From: JAITWN01 sp034002745
GTDB taxonomy: Bacteria; Pseudomonadota; Gammaproteobacteria; SZUA-140
Assembly: GCA_034002745.1 (NCBI GenBank)
Contig: JAVEZY010000003.1
Span: 1 to 64,000, forward strand
Direction: 5' to 3'
DNA length: 64,000 nt
Part shown: in pieces, positions 57,327 through 64,000 of the stretch
Position numbering within the stretch: position 1 is the stretch's first letter
How the letters are laid out: every line of letters starts with the position of its first letter
Made by a program: the position numbers and the translations under genes
Notes under the pieces: model-generated
Databases searched by the model: none
Seen by the model: only the letters and a program-made list of their open reading frames with translations
What the model was told of the DNA's origin: nothing

Positions 57327-58140
57327 AGGCCGCACAGTCCTGCTCACCGGCGCGTCGGGCGGTATCGGCGCCGCGCTGGCGCAGTGCCTGGCCGCCCAGG
57401 GAGTGAGGCTGTTGCTGACCGGTCGCGACGAATCCGTCTTGTCATCGCTGCGGGACGGCCTGCTCGATAGTGGCGTGCAGGCGCATGTCTGCGTTGCGGA
57501 TCTGGCCACCCATGCAGGGCGACAGAGCATCGTGGAGTGGATACGAGCGAACCGCTGGTCGCTGTCCGTGCTGATCAACAACGCGGGCCTGAACGACTTC
57601 ATCGATTTCGAGCGGCAATCGCCGGAGCGAATCGAGCAGGTGATTCATCTCAATCTCCTGGCGCCCATGCTGCTGACCCGGCAGCTGCTGCCGCTGTTGC
57701 TGGAGCAGGATGAGGCGCTCGTTCTGAACGTGGGATCGACGCTGGGATCGCTCGGGTATCCGGGTTACGTAACCTATTGCGCAAGCAAGTTCGGGCTCAG
57801 GGGTTTTTCGGAAGCGCTGGGCCGCGAACTCGCCGGTACCGGGGTGAGAGTTGCGTATGTCTCTCCCCGTCCGGCGGCTACCGGTTTGAACGATGCCCGG
57901 GTCAACGAGATGAATGCCGAACTGGGAAATGCGACCGATGCTCCGGCATGGGTGGCGGAGCAGATCGTGGCCCTGATTTCGAGCGATGACCGACAACGCC
58001 AGCTCGGCTGGCCGGAGCGGTTGTTCGTGCGGCTGAACGCCCTGTTCCCCGAGATGGTCAGCCGATCCATCCGCAAGCAGATGCCAACCATCCGGCGATA
58101 CCTGGACCTTGTCCATGGCTCCCGTTCAACCCCGACATGA
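57316..58140 (+). CDS. Short-chain dehydrogenase/reductase
   Basis: The protein has 274 residues from the ATG at 57316, which overlaps the oxidase gene by 11 bp. It has the Rossmann nucleotide loop LLTGASGGIGAALAQ, NNAGLN, the Ser of LNVGSTLGSLG and catalytic YCASK. It is a classical NAD(P)(H)-dependent SDR, probably soluble. It would reduce or oxidise an intermediate made by the ligase and the oxidase. The substrate is unknown. Confidence 0.93.
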   Translation: MQLEGRTVLLTGASGGIGAALAQCLAAQGVRLLLTGRDESVLSSLRDGLLDSGVQAHVCVADLATHAGRQSIVEWIRANRWSLSVLINNAGLNDFIDFERQSPERIEQVIHLNLLAPMLLTRQLLPLLLEQDEALVLNVGSTLGSLGYPGYVTYCASKFGLRGFSEALGRELAGTGVRVAYVSPRPAATGLNDARVNEMNAELGNATDAPAWVAEQIVALISSDDRQRQLGWPERLFVRLNALFPEMVSRSIRKQMPTIRRYLDLVHGSRSTPT

Positions 58141-58150
58141 GGGAATCACC

Positions 58151-58813
58151 ATGCGCCCGATGATCTTTCTCCTCGCCATTTTCTGCTGCCTGAGTGCATT
58201 CGCGGAACCGGTCGCGAACGCGCCGAAGGATGTGGTGCCCGGCCTCTATCGGGCGTGGGATCAAATTCGATCCTCGACCCCCGAAGCACAACGGAAGCGC
58301 GCCCTGCTCGATCTCAGGAAGAGCGCGGAGGGGTGGCTGAAGCAGTACCCCGAGGACCCCGGCCTGCTGATCTGGACGGGGATCATAACCAGCAGTTATG
58401 CAGGCGCCGCGGGTGGGCTGTCCGCCCTGGGTGCGGCGAAGGACGCCCGGGCGTCCTTCGAGCGGGCTCTGCAGATCCATCCGGGCGCACAGGATGGGGC
58501 TGCCTATACCAGCCTGGGAAGTCTTTACTCCCAGGTGCCCGGATGGCCTCTCGGCTTCGGCAATGATGACAAGGCCGAAGATCTGCTGAGGAAGGGGCTG
58601 GAGGTGAATCCGGCTGGCATGGATGCGAATTACTTCTACGCCGACCATCTCGCGCGCCAGGGGCGCTGGTCGCTGGCGCGTACTCACCTCGAGCGTGCGC
58701 GCAGCGCGCCACCGCGCCCGGATCGACCGCTGGCTGACCAGGCGCGTCTTGCGGAGATAGACAGCTTGCTGAAGGAGGTCGAGGCGAAGGACGCGTCAGC
58801 CTCGAAACCCTGA
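58151..58813 (+). CDS. Exported TPR-repeat protein
   Basis: The protein has 220 residues from the ATG at 58151; a longer in-frame start at 58109 would overlap the SDR gene. The signal peptide spans about residues 1-18 (LAIFCCLSAFA). The mature part holds two to three TPR-like helix pairs (about 45-200, ARASFERALQIHPGAQDG and AEDLLRKGLEVNPAGMDAN). It is a periplasmic scaffold of unknown role and the last gene of the operon. A strong hairpin follows. Confidence 0.82.
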   Translation: MRPMIFLLAIFCCLSAFAEPVANAPKDVVPGLYRAWDQIRSSTPEAQRKRALLDLRKSAEGWLKQYPEDPGLLIWTGIITSSYAGAAGGLSALGAAKDARASFERALQIHPGAQDGAAYTSLGSLYSQVPGWPLGFGNDDKAEDLLRKGLEVNPAGMDANYFYADHLARQGRWSLARTHLERARSAPPRPDRPLADQARLAEIDSLLKEVEAKDASASKP

Positions 58814-58825
58814 CCCCTGCGGTTC

Positions 58826-58863
58826 CCGGGCCGGCATCGCCACAAGGCGTGCCGGACGCCCGG
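58826..58863 (+). terminator. Strong stem-loop at the operon end
   Basis: The outer stem CCGGGC/GCCCGG encloses CGGCA/TGCCG and CGCC/GGCG with loop ACAA; one T and a GAC are bulged. It starts 12 bp after the TPR gene stop. No T-run follows, so it may stabilise the mRNA end or act with Rho. Confidence 0.6.
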
Positions 58864-59139
58864 TGATCCAGCGTCAAACGGCTCCTGTCCGACATTCCTT
58901 CATGCTTCATCCCGTGGGGCCCGACCACTGTGGTCCGCGAATCCGCTTTTCCGACCCCAATAATCCTGTAAGATTGCCTCTGTCACATTTGGGATGGTCG
59001 AGCTGCGACTTTCGGTGTCGAGCCGGCACAACTATCTGATATCAGGGGTCATGGCGTTGCATTCGCGATGGGCGGGCAATGACGTTTTCCACCGATCGCT
59101 GTCAGGGCCCGCAATCGGGCCGGCCCGGGAGACAGGCGC
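58864..59139. other. Intergenic region before nadE
   Basis: Together with the hairpin to its left this makes a 326-bp gap. I see no gene. A perfect 10-bp palindrome CTGATATCAG lies at 59036-59045, and an AT-rich patch with TAAGAT near 58970 could be part of the nadE promoter. The nadE start is preceded by GGGAGACAGG. Confidence 0.5.
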
Positions 59140-60774
59140 ATGAGCGACAGGCTGCGGATCGCGCTGGCTCAATCGGGCTTCATGGTGGGCGATGTGCGGG
59201 GCAATGCGCAACGCATCGTGGATCTTGCGAGGGAGGCGCGCGAACGGCTGGCGGCTGATTGCGTGGTGTTCCCGGAGTTGGCGCTCACCGGTTATCCGCC
59301 GGAGGATCTGCTGCTGCGTCCAGGTTTTCTGCGCGAGGTGGAAAGCGGGCTGCATCAGGTCTGTGCCGGGATCCGGGACATCGATGCCATCGTCGGCGTC
59401 CCGATCCTGCGCGAGGGTCGCTTGTACAATGCCGCGGTCATGATCCATGGCGGCGAGCCCATCGCCGTCTATCGCAAACAGCATTTGCCCAACTACTCCG
59501 TTTTCGATGAAAAGCGCTATTTCGATCCGGGCGCGCAGCCCTGCGTGGTGGATATCCGCGGCTGGCGCGCCGGCCTTACCGTGTGCGAGGACATGTGGCA
59601 GCCGGGTCCCGTCGAGCAGGCTGCCGTTGGCGCCGACTTCGTCATCAACATCAATGCTTCGCCCTGGCATCTGGGCAAGCGCGCTGAGCGCGAGGATGTG
59701 CTGCGCCGTCGCATAGGCAGCGCACAGGTGCCGGTGATCTATGTGAACACCGTCGCCGGGCAGGACGAACTGGTTTTCGACGGTCAGTCCTTCGTCATGG
59801 ATGCGCACGGAACGGTGACCCAGCGCGCGCCTGCCTGGGAAGAGGCGCTGGTGCTGGTGGAACTCGAGGCCGGGCCCGATGGACGGGCGATACCGGTGCC
59901 GGCGACCGTGACGCCGACGCTCTCCGAGGAGGAATCCGTCTATCGCGCACTGGTTCTTGGTGTGCGGCAGTATGTGGACCGGAACAACTTCGAGGGGGTG
60001 GTGGTTGGTCTGTCGGGTGGCCTCGATTCGGCGCTCACCCTGGCGATCGCGGTCGATGCGCTCGGCGCGCGCCGGGTCGAGGCGCTCATGCTGCCATCCA
60101 GGTTCACCGCCAAAATCAGTCGCGAGGATGCAGCGGCGGAGGCGCGGGCGCTCGGAGTACTGTACCGGGAGATCTCGATCGAGCCTGCCTTCGAAACGTT
60201 CCTCGATTCGTTGCGCGACGAGTTCGCCGGACTTCCTCCGGATGTGACCGAAGAGAACATCCAGGCGCGCTGCCGCGGCGTGATTCTCATGGCGGTGGCG
60301 AACAAGAAGCGCCGCATGGTGCTGACCACCGGCAACAAGAGCGAGATGGCGGTGGGGTACGCCACACTGTACGGCGACATGGCCGGTGGATTCGCGCCGA
60401 TCAAGGATGTGCCCAAGACGATGGTCTACCGCCTGGCGCGCTATCGCAACGGGCTCGGCCAGGTGATTCCGCAGCGGGTGCTCGAGCGGCCGCCGTCGGC
60501 GGAGCTCGCGCCCGGTCAGCTGGATCAGGACACGCTCCCGCCGTACCCGGTGCTGGATGCGATCCTCGAGATGTATGTGGAGCGTGACATGGCGCCGGCT
60601 GATATCGTCGCCGCCGGACACGACGCGGAGGTGGTTCGCCGCACGGTGACCATGATCGATCGCAATGAGTACAAGCGTCGGCAGGCGCCGCCGGGAGTGC
60701 GGATCTCCAGGCGGGCGTTCGGCCGCGACCGGCGTTATCCCATCACCTCGGGGTTCAGGAGTTATCCGGGCTGA
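59140..60774 (+). CDS. nadE: Glutamine-dependent NAD+ synthetase
   Basis: The 544-residue protein has an N-terminal nitrilase-type glutaminase domain (about 1-265) with the Glu-Lys-Cys triad visible in FPELALTGYPPEDLL, YRKQHLPNYSVF and LTVCEDMW. The C-terminal synthetase domain (about 270-544) has the ATP loop GLSGGLDSALTLAI and TTGNKSEMAVGYATLYGDMA. It amidates nicotinate adenine dinucleotide to NAD+ with glutamine. It is followed by glnB 32 bp downstream. Confidence 0.96.
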   Translation: MSDRLRIALAQSGFMVGDVRGNAQRIVDLAREARERLAADCVVFPELALTGYPPEDLLLRPGFLREVESGLHQVCAGIRDIDAIVGVPILREGRLYNAAVMIHGGEPIAVYRKQHLPNYSVFDEKRYFDPGAQPCVVDIRGWRAGLTVCEDMWQPGPVEQAAVGADFVININASPWHLGKRAEREDVLRRRIGSAQVPVIYVNTVAGQDELVFDGQSFVMDAHGTVTQRAPAWEEALVLVELEAGPDGRAIPVPATVTPTLSEEESVYRALVLGVRQYVDRNNFEGVVVGLSGGLDSALTLAIAVDALGARRVEALMLPSRFTAKISREDAAAEARALGVLYREISIEPAFETFLDSLRDEFAGLPPDVTEENIQARCRGVILMAVANKKRRMVLTTGNKSEMAVGYATLYGDMAGGFAPIKDVPKTMVYRLARYRNGLGQVIPQRVLERPPSAELAPGQLDQDTLPPYPVLDAILEMYVERDMAPADIVAAGHDAEVVRRTVTMIDRNEYKRRQAPPGVRISRRAFGRDRRYPITSGFRSYPG

Positions 60775-60806
60775 AAAACAATACGCACAGTGCAAGCGGA
60801 GGCAAC

Positions 60807-61145
60807 ATGAAAAGAATCGAGGCGATCATCAAGCCCTTCAAGCTCGACGAGGTGCGCGAAGCCCTGTCGGAAGTCGGCATCACCGGCATGACGGTCACGG
60901 AGGTCAAGGGATTCGGCCGGCAGAAGGGACACACCGAGCTCTATCGCGGCGCCGAATACGTCGTCGACTTCCTGCCCAAGGTGAAGGTCGACGTCGTCGT
61001 CGATGACGACCGGGCCGAGCTGTGCATCGACGCCATAACCCGCGCGGCGCGCACCGGCAACATCGGCGACGGGAAGGTGTTTGTCAGTGATGTGCTGAAG
61101 GTGATCCGCATCCGCACCGGCGAGCAGGATTCGGAAGCGATCTGA
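60807..61145 (+). CDS. glnB: Nitrogen regulatory PII protein
   Basis: The 112-residue protein begins MKRIEAIIKPFKLDEVREAL. The T-loop with the uridylylation Tyr is in TELYRGAEYVVDFLPK. The B-loop ATP site is TRAARTGNIGDGKVFV. It senses 2-oxoglutarate, ATP and ADP, and controls nitrogen metabolism. The neighbourhood with nadE, a glutamine-using enzyme, is common. The GlnB versus GlnK choice is not certain; there is no amtB next to it. It converges on bamD with 10 bp between. Confidence 0.95.
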   Translation: MKRIEAIIKPFKLDEVREALSEVGITGMTVTEVKGFGRQKGHTELYRGAEYVVDFLPKVKVDVVVDDDRAELCIDAITRAARTGNIGDGKVFVSDVLKVIRIRTGEQDSEAI

Positions 61146-61155
61146 GCCGTTTCTC

Positions 61156-61920
61156 TCAGCCGTCGCTGCCGGCGGTGGCATTCTCCGCCATCACCCGGCG
61201 TGCATCCGCGGCCAGCTCGGGAAGTCCGAGTTCGTCATAGGCGCGGGCCATGATGTCCAGCGCCGAGAGCGCCGCGGGCGCACCGGCGTAGTTCTCGATC
61301 ACGTGCCGGGCGCGGCCGGCGGCTGCGACATAGGCCTTGCGGCGCATGTAGTAATCGGCGACGTGAAGCTCATGACGCGCGAGGTAGTTGCGCAGGTGCG
61401 TCATGCGCTGAACCGCGTCGGCTGCGTAGGGGCTGTCGGGAAAGCGCTGCACCAGCTCGGCGAAGTGGCGGAATGACTCGAGCGCGCTGCGCGGATCGCG
61501 CTGAGCCGGATCCTCTTTCAGCACATCGTCGAGGAAGGCGCGGGTCTGTTCGAAGTTCGCGAGTCCGCGGAGATAGTAGGCGTAGTCCACGTCGGGATGG
61601 CGCGGATAGTTCCTGATGAAGAGATCGGCGGCGCTGATCGCCGATTCCGGCTCACGGAACATGTAGTAGGCATAGGCCGTGTGGAGCTGTGCCTGCTGCG
61701 CGTACTCGCCGAAGGGGAAGCGGGCGGACAGGTTTTCGAAGTGCCGTATCGCGGTCTCGTAATGTTCGCCCTCGAGCGCTTCCCGGCCGAGTTCGTAGAG
61801 TCTTACCGGATCTTGCTGGGCCTCTTCGAGCGCACGCTGCGAGGCGCAGGCGGAAAGCAGGGCGACGGCGATCAGGGCAGCGAGGATCCGCGCTGAGCGC
61901 GGCTGGTTCTTGGCGGGCAT
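61156..61920 (-). CDS. bamD: Outer-membrane assembly lipoprotein BamD
   Basis: The protein has 254 residues with lipobox ALLSACAS at the signal peptide end. It has five TPRs (about 35-245, including ALEGEHYETAIRHFENLSAR and RFPDSPYAADAVQRMTHLRN). It is an essential part of the BAM complex that inserts barrel proteins, in the inner leaflet of the outer membrane. It lies 40 bp downstream of a related lipoprotein gene and convergent with glnB. Confidence 0.94.
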   Translation of the reverse strand: MPAKNQPRSARILAALIAVALLSACASQRALEEAQQDPVRLYELGREALEGEHYETAIRHFENLSARFPFGEYAQQAQLHTAYAYYMFREPESAISAADLFIRNYPRHPDVDYAYYLRGLANFEQTRAFLDDVLKEDPAQRDPRSALESFRHFAELVQRFPDSPYAADAVQRMTHLRNYLARHELHVADYYMRRKAYVAAAGRARHVIENYAGAPAALSALDIMARAYDELGLPELAADARRVMAENATAGSDG

Positions 61921-61960
61921 GGGGACGAGTTTAAGGTGAAAAACGCCTTCAATCCAGCTT

Positions 61961-63106
61961 TCAATCCAGCAGCGCCTGCACGTCGCTCATCTTCCTGATC
62001 CACGGCTTTTCGGGGCGCAGCGCGGCGGGCAGGCGTTCGGCAGCGGTCCGTGCCTCATCGAGGGAGGCGAAAGCCCCATGGATGAGCGAGTACCATGCCT
62101 GCTCCCCGGATCCGGTCCGGAACCATGCAAGGTCGGCGATCCGGTGGCGACGCGCAAAGCCGCGCAGGGCCTCCTCGTTGGAGGTGCTGAACAGCTGGAT
62201 GGTATACGTGCCGGGTCCCTGGGCGGCGATCCATGCGCGATCATGCAGGCCGTCCGCGTTGCCCGCGACCGGAGCGGGTCCGGCCCCGGCTGTGCCGGCC
62301 TTCGCGGCGTCGTCCCGGCCCGCTGCGTCCGCCGGATCCCCATCGAGGCGCAGCATGCGATGCGCCATGTTGAGCACCACCACGGCGTCGGGGACCAGCC
62401 CGGAATCGGGATGGTTGTCGATCAGCGCGCGGGCGCGCAGGCCGGCATTGGCGTACTGGCCGTCGTTCAGGAAGCGCTTGGCGGCATTGAGCTCGATCTG
62501 CGCGAGTTGCAGGCGGAGGTGTTCCACGCGCTTGCGAGCGTCCTCCGCGTAGCGGCTGTTCGGAAAGCGAGCCAGCAGTTCGCCGAAGTACTCCAGCGCG
62601 ATCTCGACGCTGGGTGGCCGCACGACCGGTTCTCCGCCTTCCATTTCGGTCGCGCTGCGCAGATCCGTGCCGGCCCGGCTGAAGCCGGCGAGTGCGCGCA
62701 GATAATAGATGTAGTCCAGATTGGCATGGTCCGGATACAGGCGGATGAAGCGTTCGGCCGCGGCGACCGCCGAAGCCGGGTCGTCCGCCAGGTGATGCGC
62801 GTACACCGTTTCCATGCGGGCCGTGACGATGCGCGGTTCGACCGGATACAGCGCTTCCAGCCGCTGCAGGATGCCAACGGCCTCATCGGCCCGGCCGGCG
62901 GAGAGCGCATCGCGCGCCTGCTGCTGCAGTGCAGCGGCTTCGCGTTCCATGTCACGGTCCGAAGCGCCGGGCGCCGCCGAGCCCTGCCGGGTATCGACGG
63001 AGGCGCAGCCCGCGGCCGACACGGCGAGCACGCAGGCCAGAAGGAGGGCCGTGCGCGCCGGTCCGGAGCGCGCACGGCCTTGCGATACAATGAGACGCTT
63101 CGGCAT
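61961..63106 (-). CDS. BamD-like TPR lipoprotein with C-terminal SPOR domain
   Basis: The protein has about 381 residues from the ATG at 63106; 63115 is an alternative, and the longest frame to 63247 runs into rluD. The signal peptide ends in lipobox SAAGC. Residues 40-255 are BamD-like TPRs (LYPDHANLDYIYYLRALAGF, RFPNSRYAEDARKRVEHLRL), a clear paralogue of the next gene. The last 75 residues form a SPOR-type domain (YTIQLFSTSNEEALRGFARR), which binds denuded peptidoglycan at the septum. It may link outer-membrane assembly to the division site. Confidence 0.85.
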   Translation of the reverse strand: MPKRLIVSQGRARSGPARTALLLACVLAVSAAGCASVDTRQGSAAPGASDRDMEREAAALQQQARDALSAGRADEAVGILQRLEALYPVEPRIVTARMETVYAHHLADDPASAVAAAERFIRLYPDHANLDYIYYLRALAGFSRAGTDLRSATEMEGGEPVVRPPSVEIALEYFGELLARFPNSRYAEDARKRVEHLRLQLAQIELNAAKRFLNDGQYANAGLRARALIDNHPDSGLVPDAVVVLNMAHRMLRLDGDPADAAGRDDAAKAGTAGAGPAPVAGNADGLHDRAWIAAQGPGTYTIQLFSTSNEEALRGFARRHRIADLAWFRTGSGEQAWYSLIHGAFASLDEARTAAERLPAALRPEKPWIRKMSDVQALLD

Positions 63107-63164
63107 GGAGGACATTATGGGCGGAGAGCCCCGGGAAAGGAAAGGCGGAGAGGAGCTCGCGTCG

Positions 63165-64000
63165 ATGGTCATCGAGGACGAGGAGGTGATGGACGAGGGC
63201 GCGGATGACGCGCAGCCGTGCTTCGTGCCGGCGCATCTCGCCGGCATCCGGACGGACCGCGCGCTGGTGGAGCTTTTCCCGCGCTATTCGCGTGCGCGCC
63301 TCCAGCAGTGGTTGCGCGACGGACACATCCTTATCGACGGTGCGCCGGCGCGCCCGCGCGATCCGGTACGCGGGGGAGAGCGGATCGATTTCACCGCTTC
63401 TCCCGAACCCGAAACGAGCTGGAACGCCGAGCCGGTCGATTTTCGCATCGTCTACGAGGACGAGGACCTGATCATCGTCGACAAGCCGGCGGGACTCGTG
63501 GTGCATCCGGGTGCGGGCAACCCTGGTGGGACCCTGGTCAACGGCCTGTTGCATCACGCGCCCGAGCTCGGCTGCCTGCCGCGCGCCGGCATCGTGCACC
63601 GGATCGACAAGGACACCAGTGGCCTGCTGGCGGTGGCGCGAACGCTGGAGGCGCACAAGTCGCTGGTCGATCAGCTGCAGGCGCGGACGATGGGGCGGGA
63701 ATACGAGGCGATCGTGTGCGGCGTCTTGACCGCTGGCGGAACGGTCGATCTGCCGATTGGCCGGCACCCGGTGCATCGCACGCGCATGGCGGTGCGTGAC
63801 GGCGGCAAGCCGGCGATCACTCACTACCGGGTGGTTGAACGCTACCGGGGCCATACCTGGATCAGGGTGAAGCTGGAAACGGGGCGGACCCATCAGATTC
63901 GCGTCCACATGGCCCATCTGCATCACCCGCTGGTGGGCGATCCGGAATACGGTCGCTTGCGACTGCCGGCGGGCGGATCTACGGCCCTGCGCGATGCGCT
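63165..64000 (+). CDS. rluD: Ribosomal large subunit pseudouridine synthase D (5' part, runs off the window)
   Basis: The reading frame is open to the window end and is cut at about residue 278. The ATG at 63165 is preceded by GGAGAGGAG; other in-frame ATGs lie at 63105, 63117 and 63189. It has an N-terminal S4 domain (RLQQWLRDGHILIDG), then the catalytic domain with Asp in HRIDKDTSGLLAVAR and later LETGRTHQIRVHMAHL. It makes pseudouridines 1911, 1915 and 1917 of 23S rRNA. It is divergent from the BamD-like gene; a -10-like TACAAT lies at 63086-63091. Confidence 0.93.
   Translation, partial: MVIEDEEVMDEGADDAQPCFVPAHLAGIRTDRALVELFPRYSRARLQQWLRDGHILIDGAPARPRDPVRGGERIDFTASPEPETSWNAEPVDFRIVYEDEDLIIVDKPAGLVVHPGAGNPGGTLVNGLLHHAPELGCLPRAGIVHRIDKDTSGLLAVARTLEAHKSLVDQLQARTMGREYEAIVCGVLTAGGTVDLPIGRHPVHRTRMAVRDGGKPAITHYRVVERYRGHTWIRVKLETGRTHQIRVHMAHLHHPLVGDPEYGRLRLPAGGSTALRDA

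Noticed and set aside
59032..60795. Long open frame of 587 codons opposite nadE
   Set aside because: Shadow of nadE. The composition is His/Arg rich with no domain, and it covers exactly the conserved nadE frame.

Overview
The window is a 64 kb piece of a GC-rich bacterial chromosome (about 64% G+C by eye). Several gene orders are typical of Gammaproteobacteria: yebC-ruvC-ruvA-ruvB-ybgC-tolQRAB-pal-cpoB-queE-queC-tRNA-Lys, uvrA beside an MFS gene and ssb, nadE-glnB-bamD, and bamD divergent from rluD. Outer-membrane assembly genes (bamD, bepA, tol-pal) show a Gram-negative cell. The lineage looks like a Chromatiales- or Nevskiales-type gammaproteobacterium rather than an enteric or a pseudomonad, but this is an impression from protein style, not a computed placement. 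No insertion sequence, prophage, CRISPR array or rRNA operon was seen. The window is nearly all chromosomal backbone with a few regulatory or accessory blocks.

Layout. 1-300: 3' end of ychF and tRNA-Met with a good sigma70 promoter. 0.3-8.9 kb: a DUF421 membrane gene and partner, a hybrid HWE histidine kinase facing a single-domain receiver, a small outer-membrane barrel, then a sigma54-type two-component system overlapping a DUF883-like gene. 9-13.7 kb: WrbA- and ArsC-like enzymes, a DUF4398 lipoprotein, a YihY-type membrane protein, two related palindromes, an aspartase-type lyase and acylphosphatase with its terminator. 13.8-25 kb: an orphan GspE/PilB-type ATPase, an MFS carrier, nadC, clpB, a TerC-CBS-CorC protein, a ChaN-PDZ lipoprotein and a PilZ protein. 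25-42.5 kb: acnA, DUF1614, fmdB, aspS, nadA, yebC, ruvCAB, the complete tol-pal cluster, queE-queC and tRNA-Lys. 42.6-52.1 kb: a PilZ protein followed by a histidine-kinase-like protein that lacks its phospho-acceptor histidine, then bepA, uvrA, a YajR-like transporter and ssb. 52.2-58.9 kb: an OmpR-type two-component system divergent from a five-gene operon. 59-64 kb: nadE, glnB, bamD, a BamD-like lipoprotein with a SPOR domain, and the start of rluD.

The most interesting block is 52.2-58.9 kb. A QseBC/PmrAB/BqsRS-like regulator pair is separated from a divergent operon by 182 bp. That gap holds two TTAAG-N6-TTAAG operators, one on each side. The operon encodes a thermostable-hemolysin family protein, an acyl-AMP-ligase-like protein whose two key lysine positions are arginine, a heme-oxygenase-like di-metal oxidase, a short-chain dehydrogenase and an exported TPR protein. 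Together these look like a regulated small-molecule or lipid-modification pathway of unknown product. A second point of interest is the protein at 43064-45787, which keeps the ATPase motifs of a histidine kinase but has Asp in place of the H-box His and carries two degraded receiver domains.

Functional links within the window: NAD synthesis is represented by nadA, nadC and nadE. Queuosine precursor synthesis is represented by queE and queC. Envelope integrity is represented by Tol-Pal, BamD, BepA and the SPOR protein. Possible cyclic-di-GMP readers are two PilZ proteins and the MshEN-type ATPase, but no cyclase or phosphodiesterase gene is visible here.
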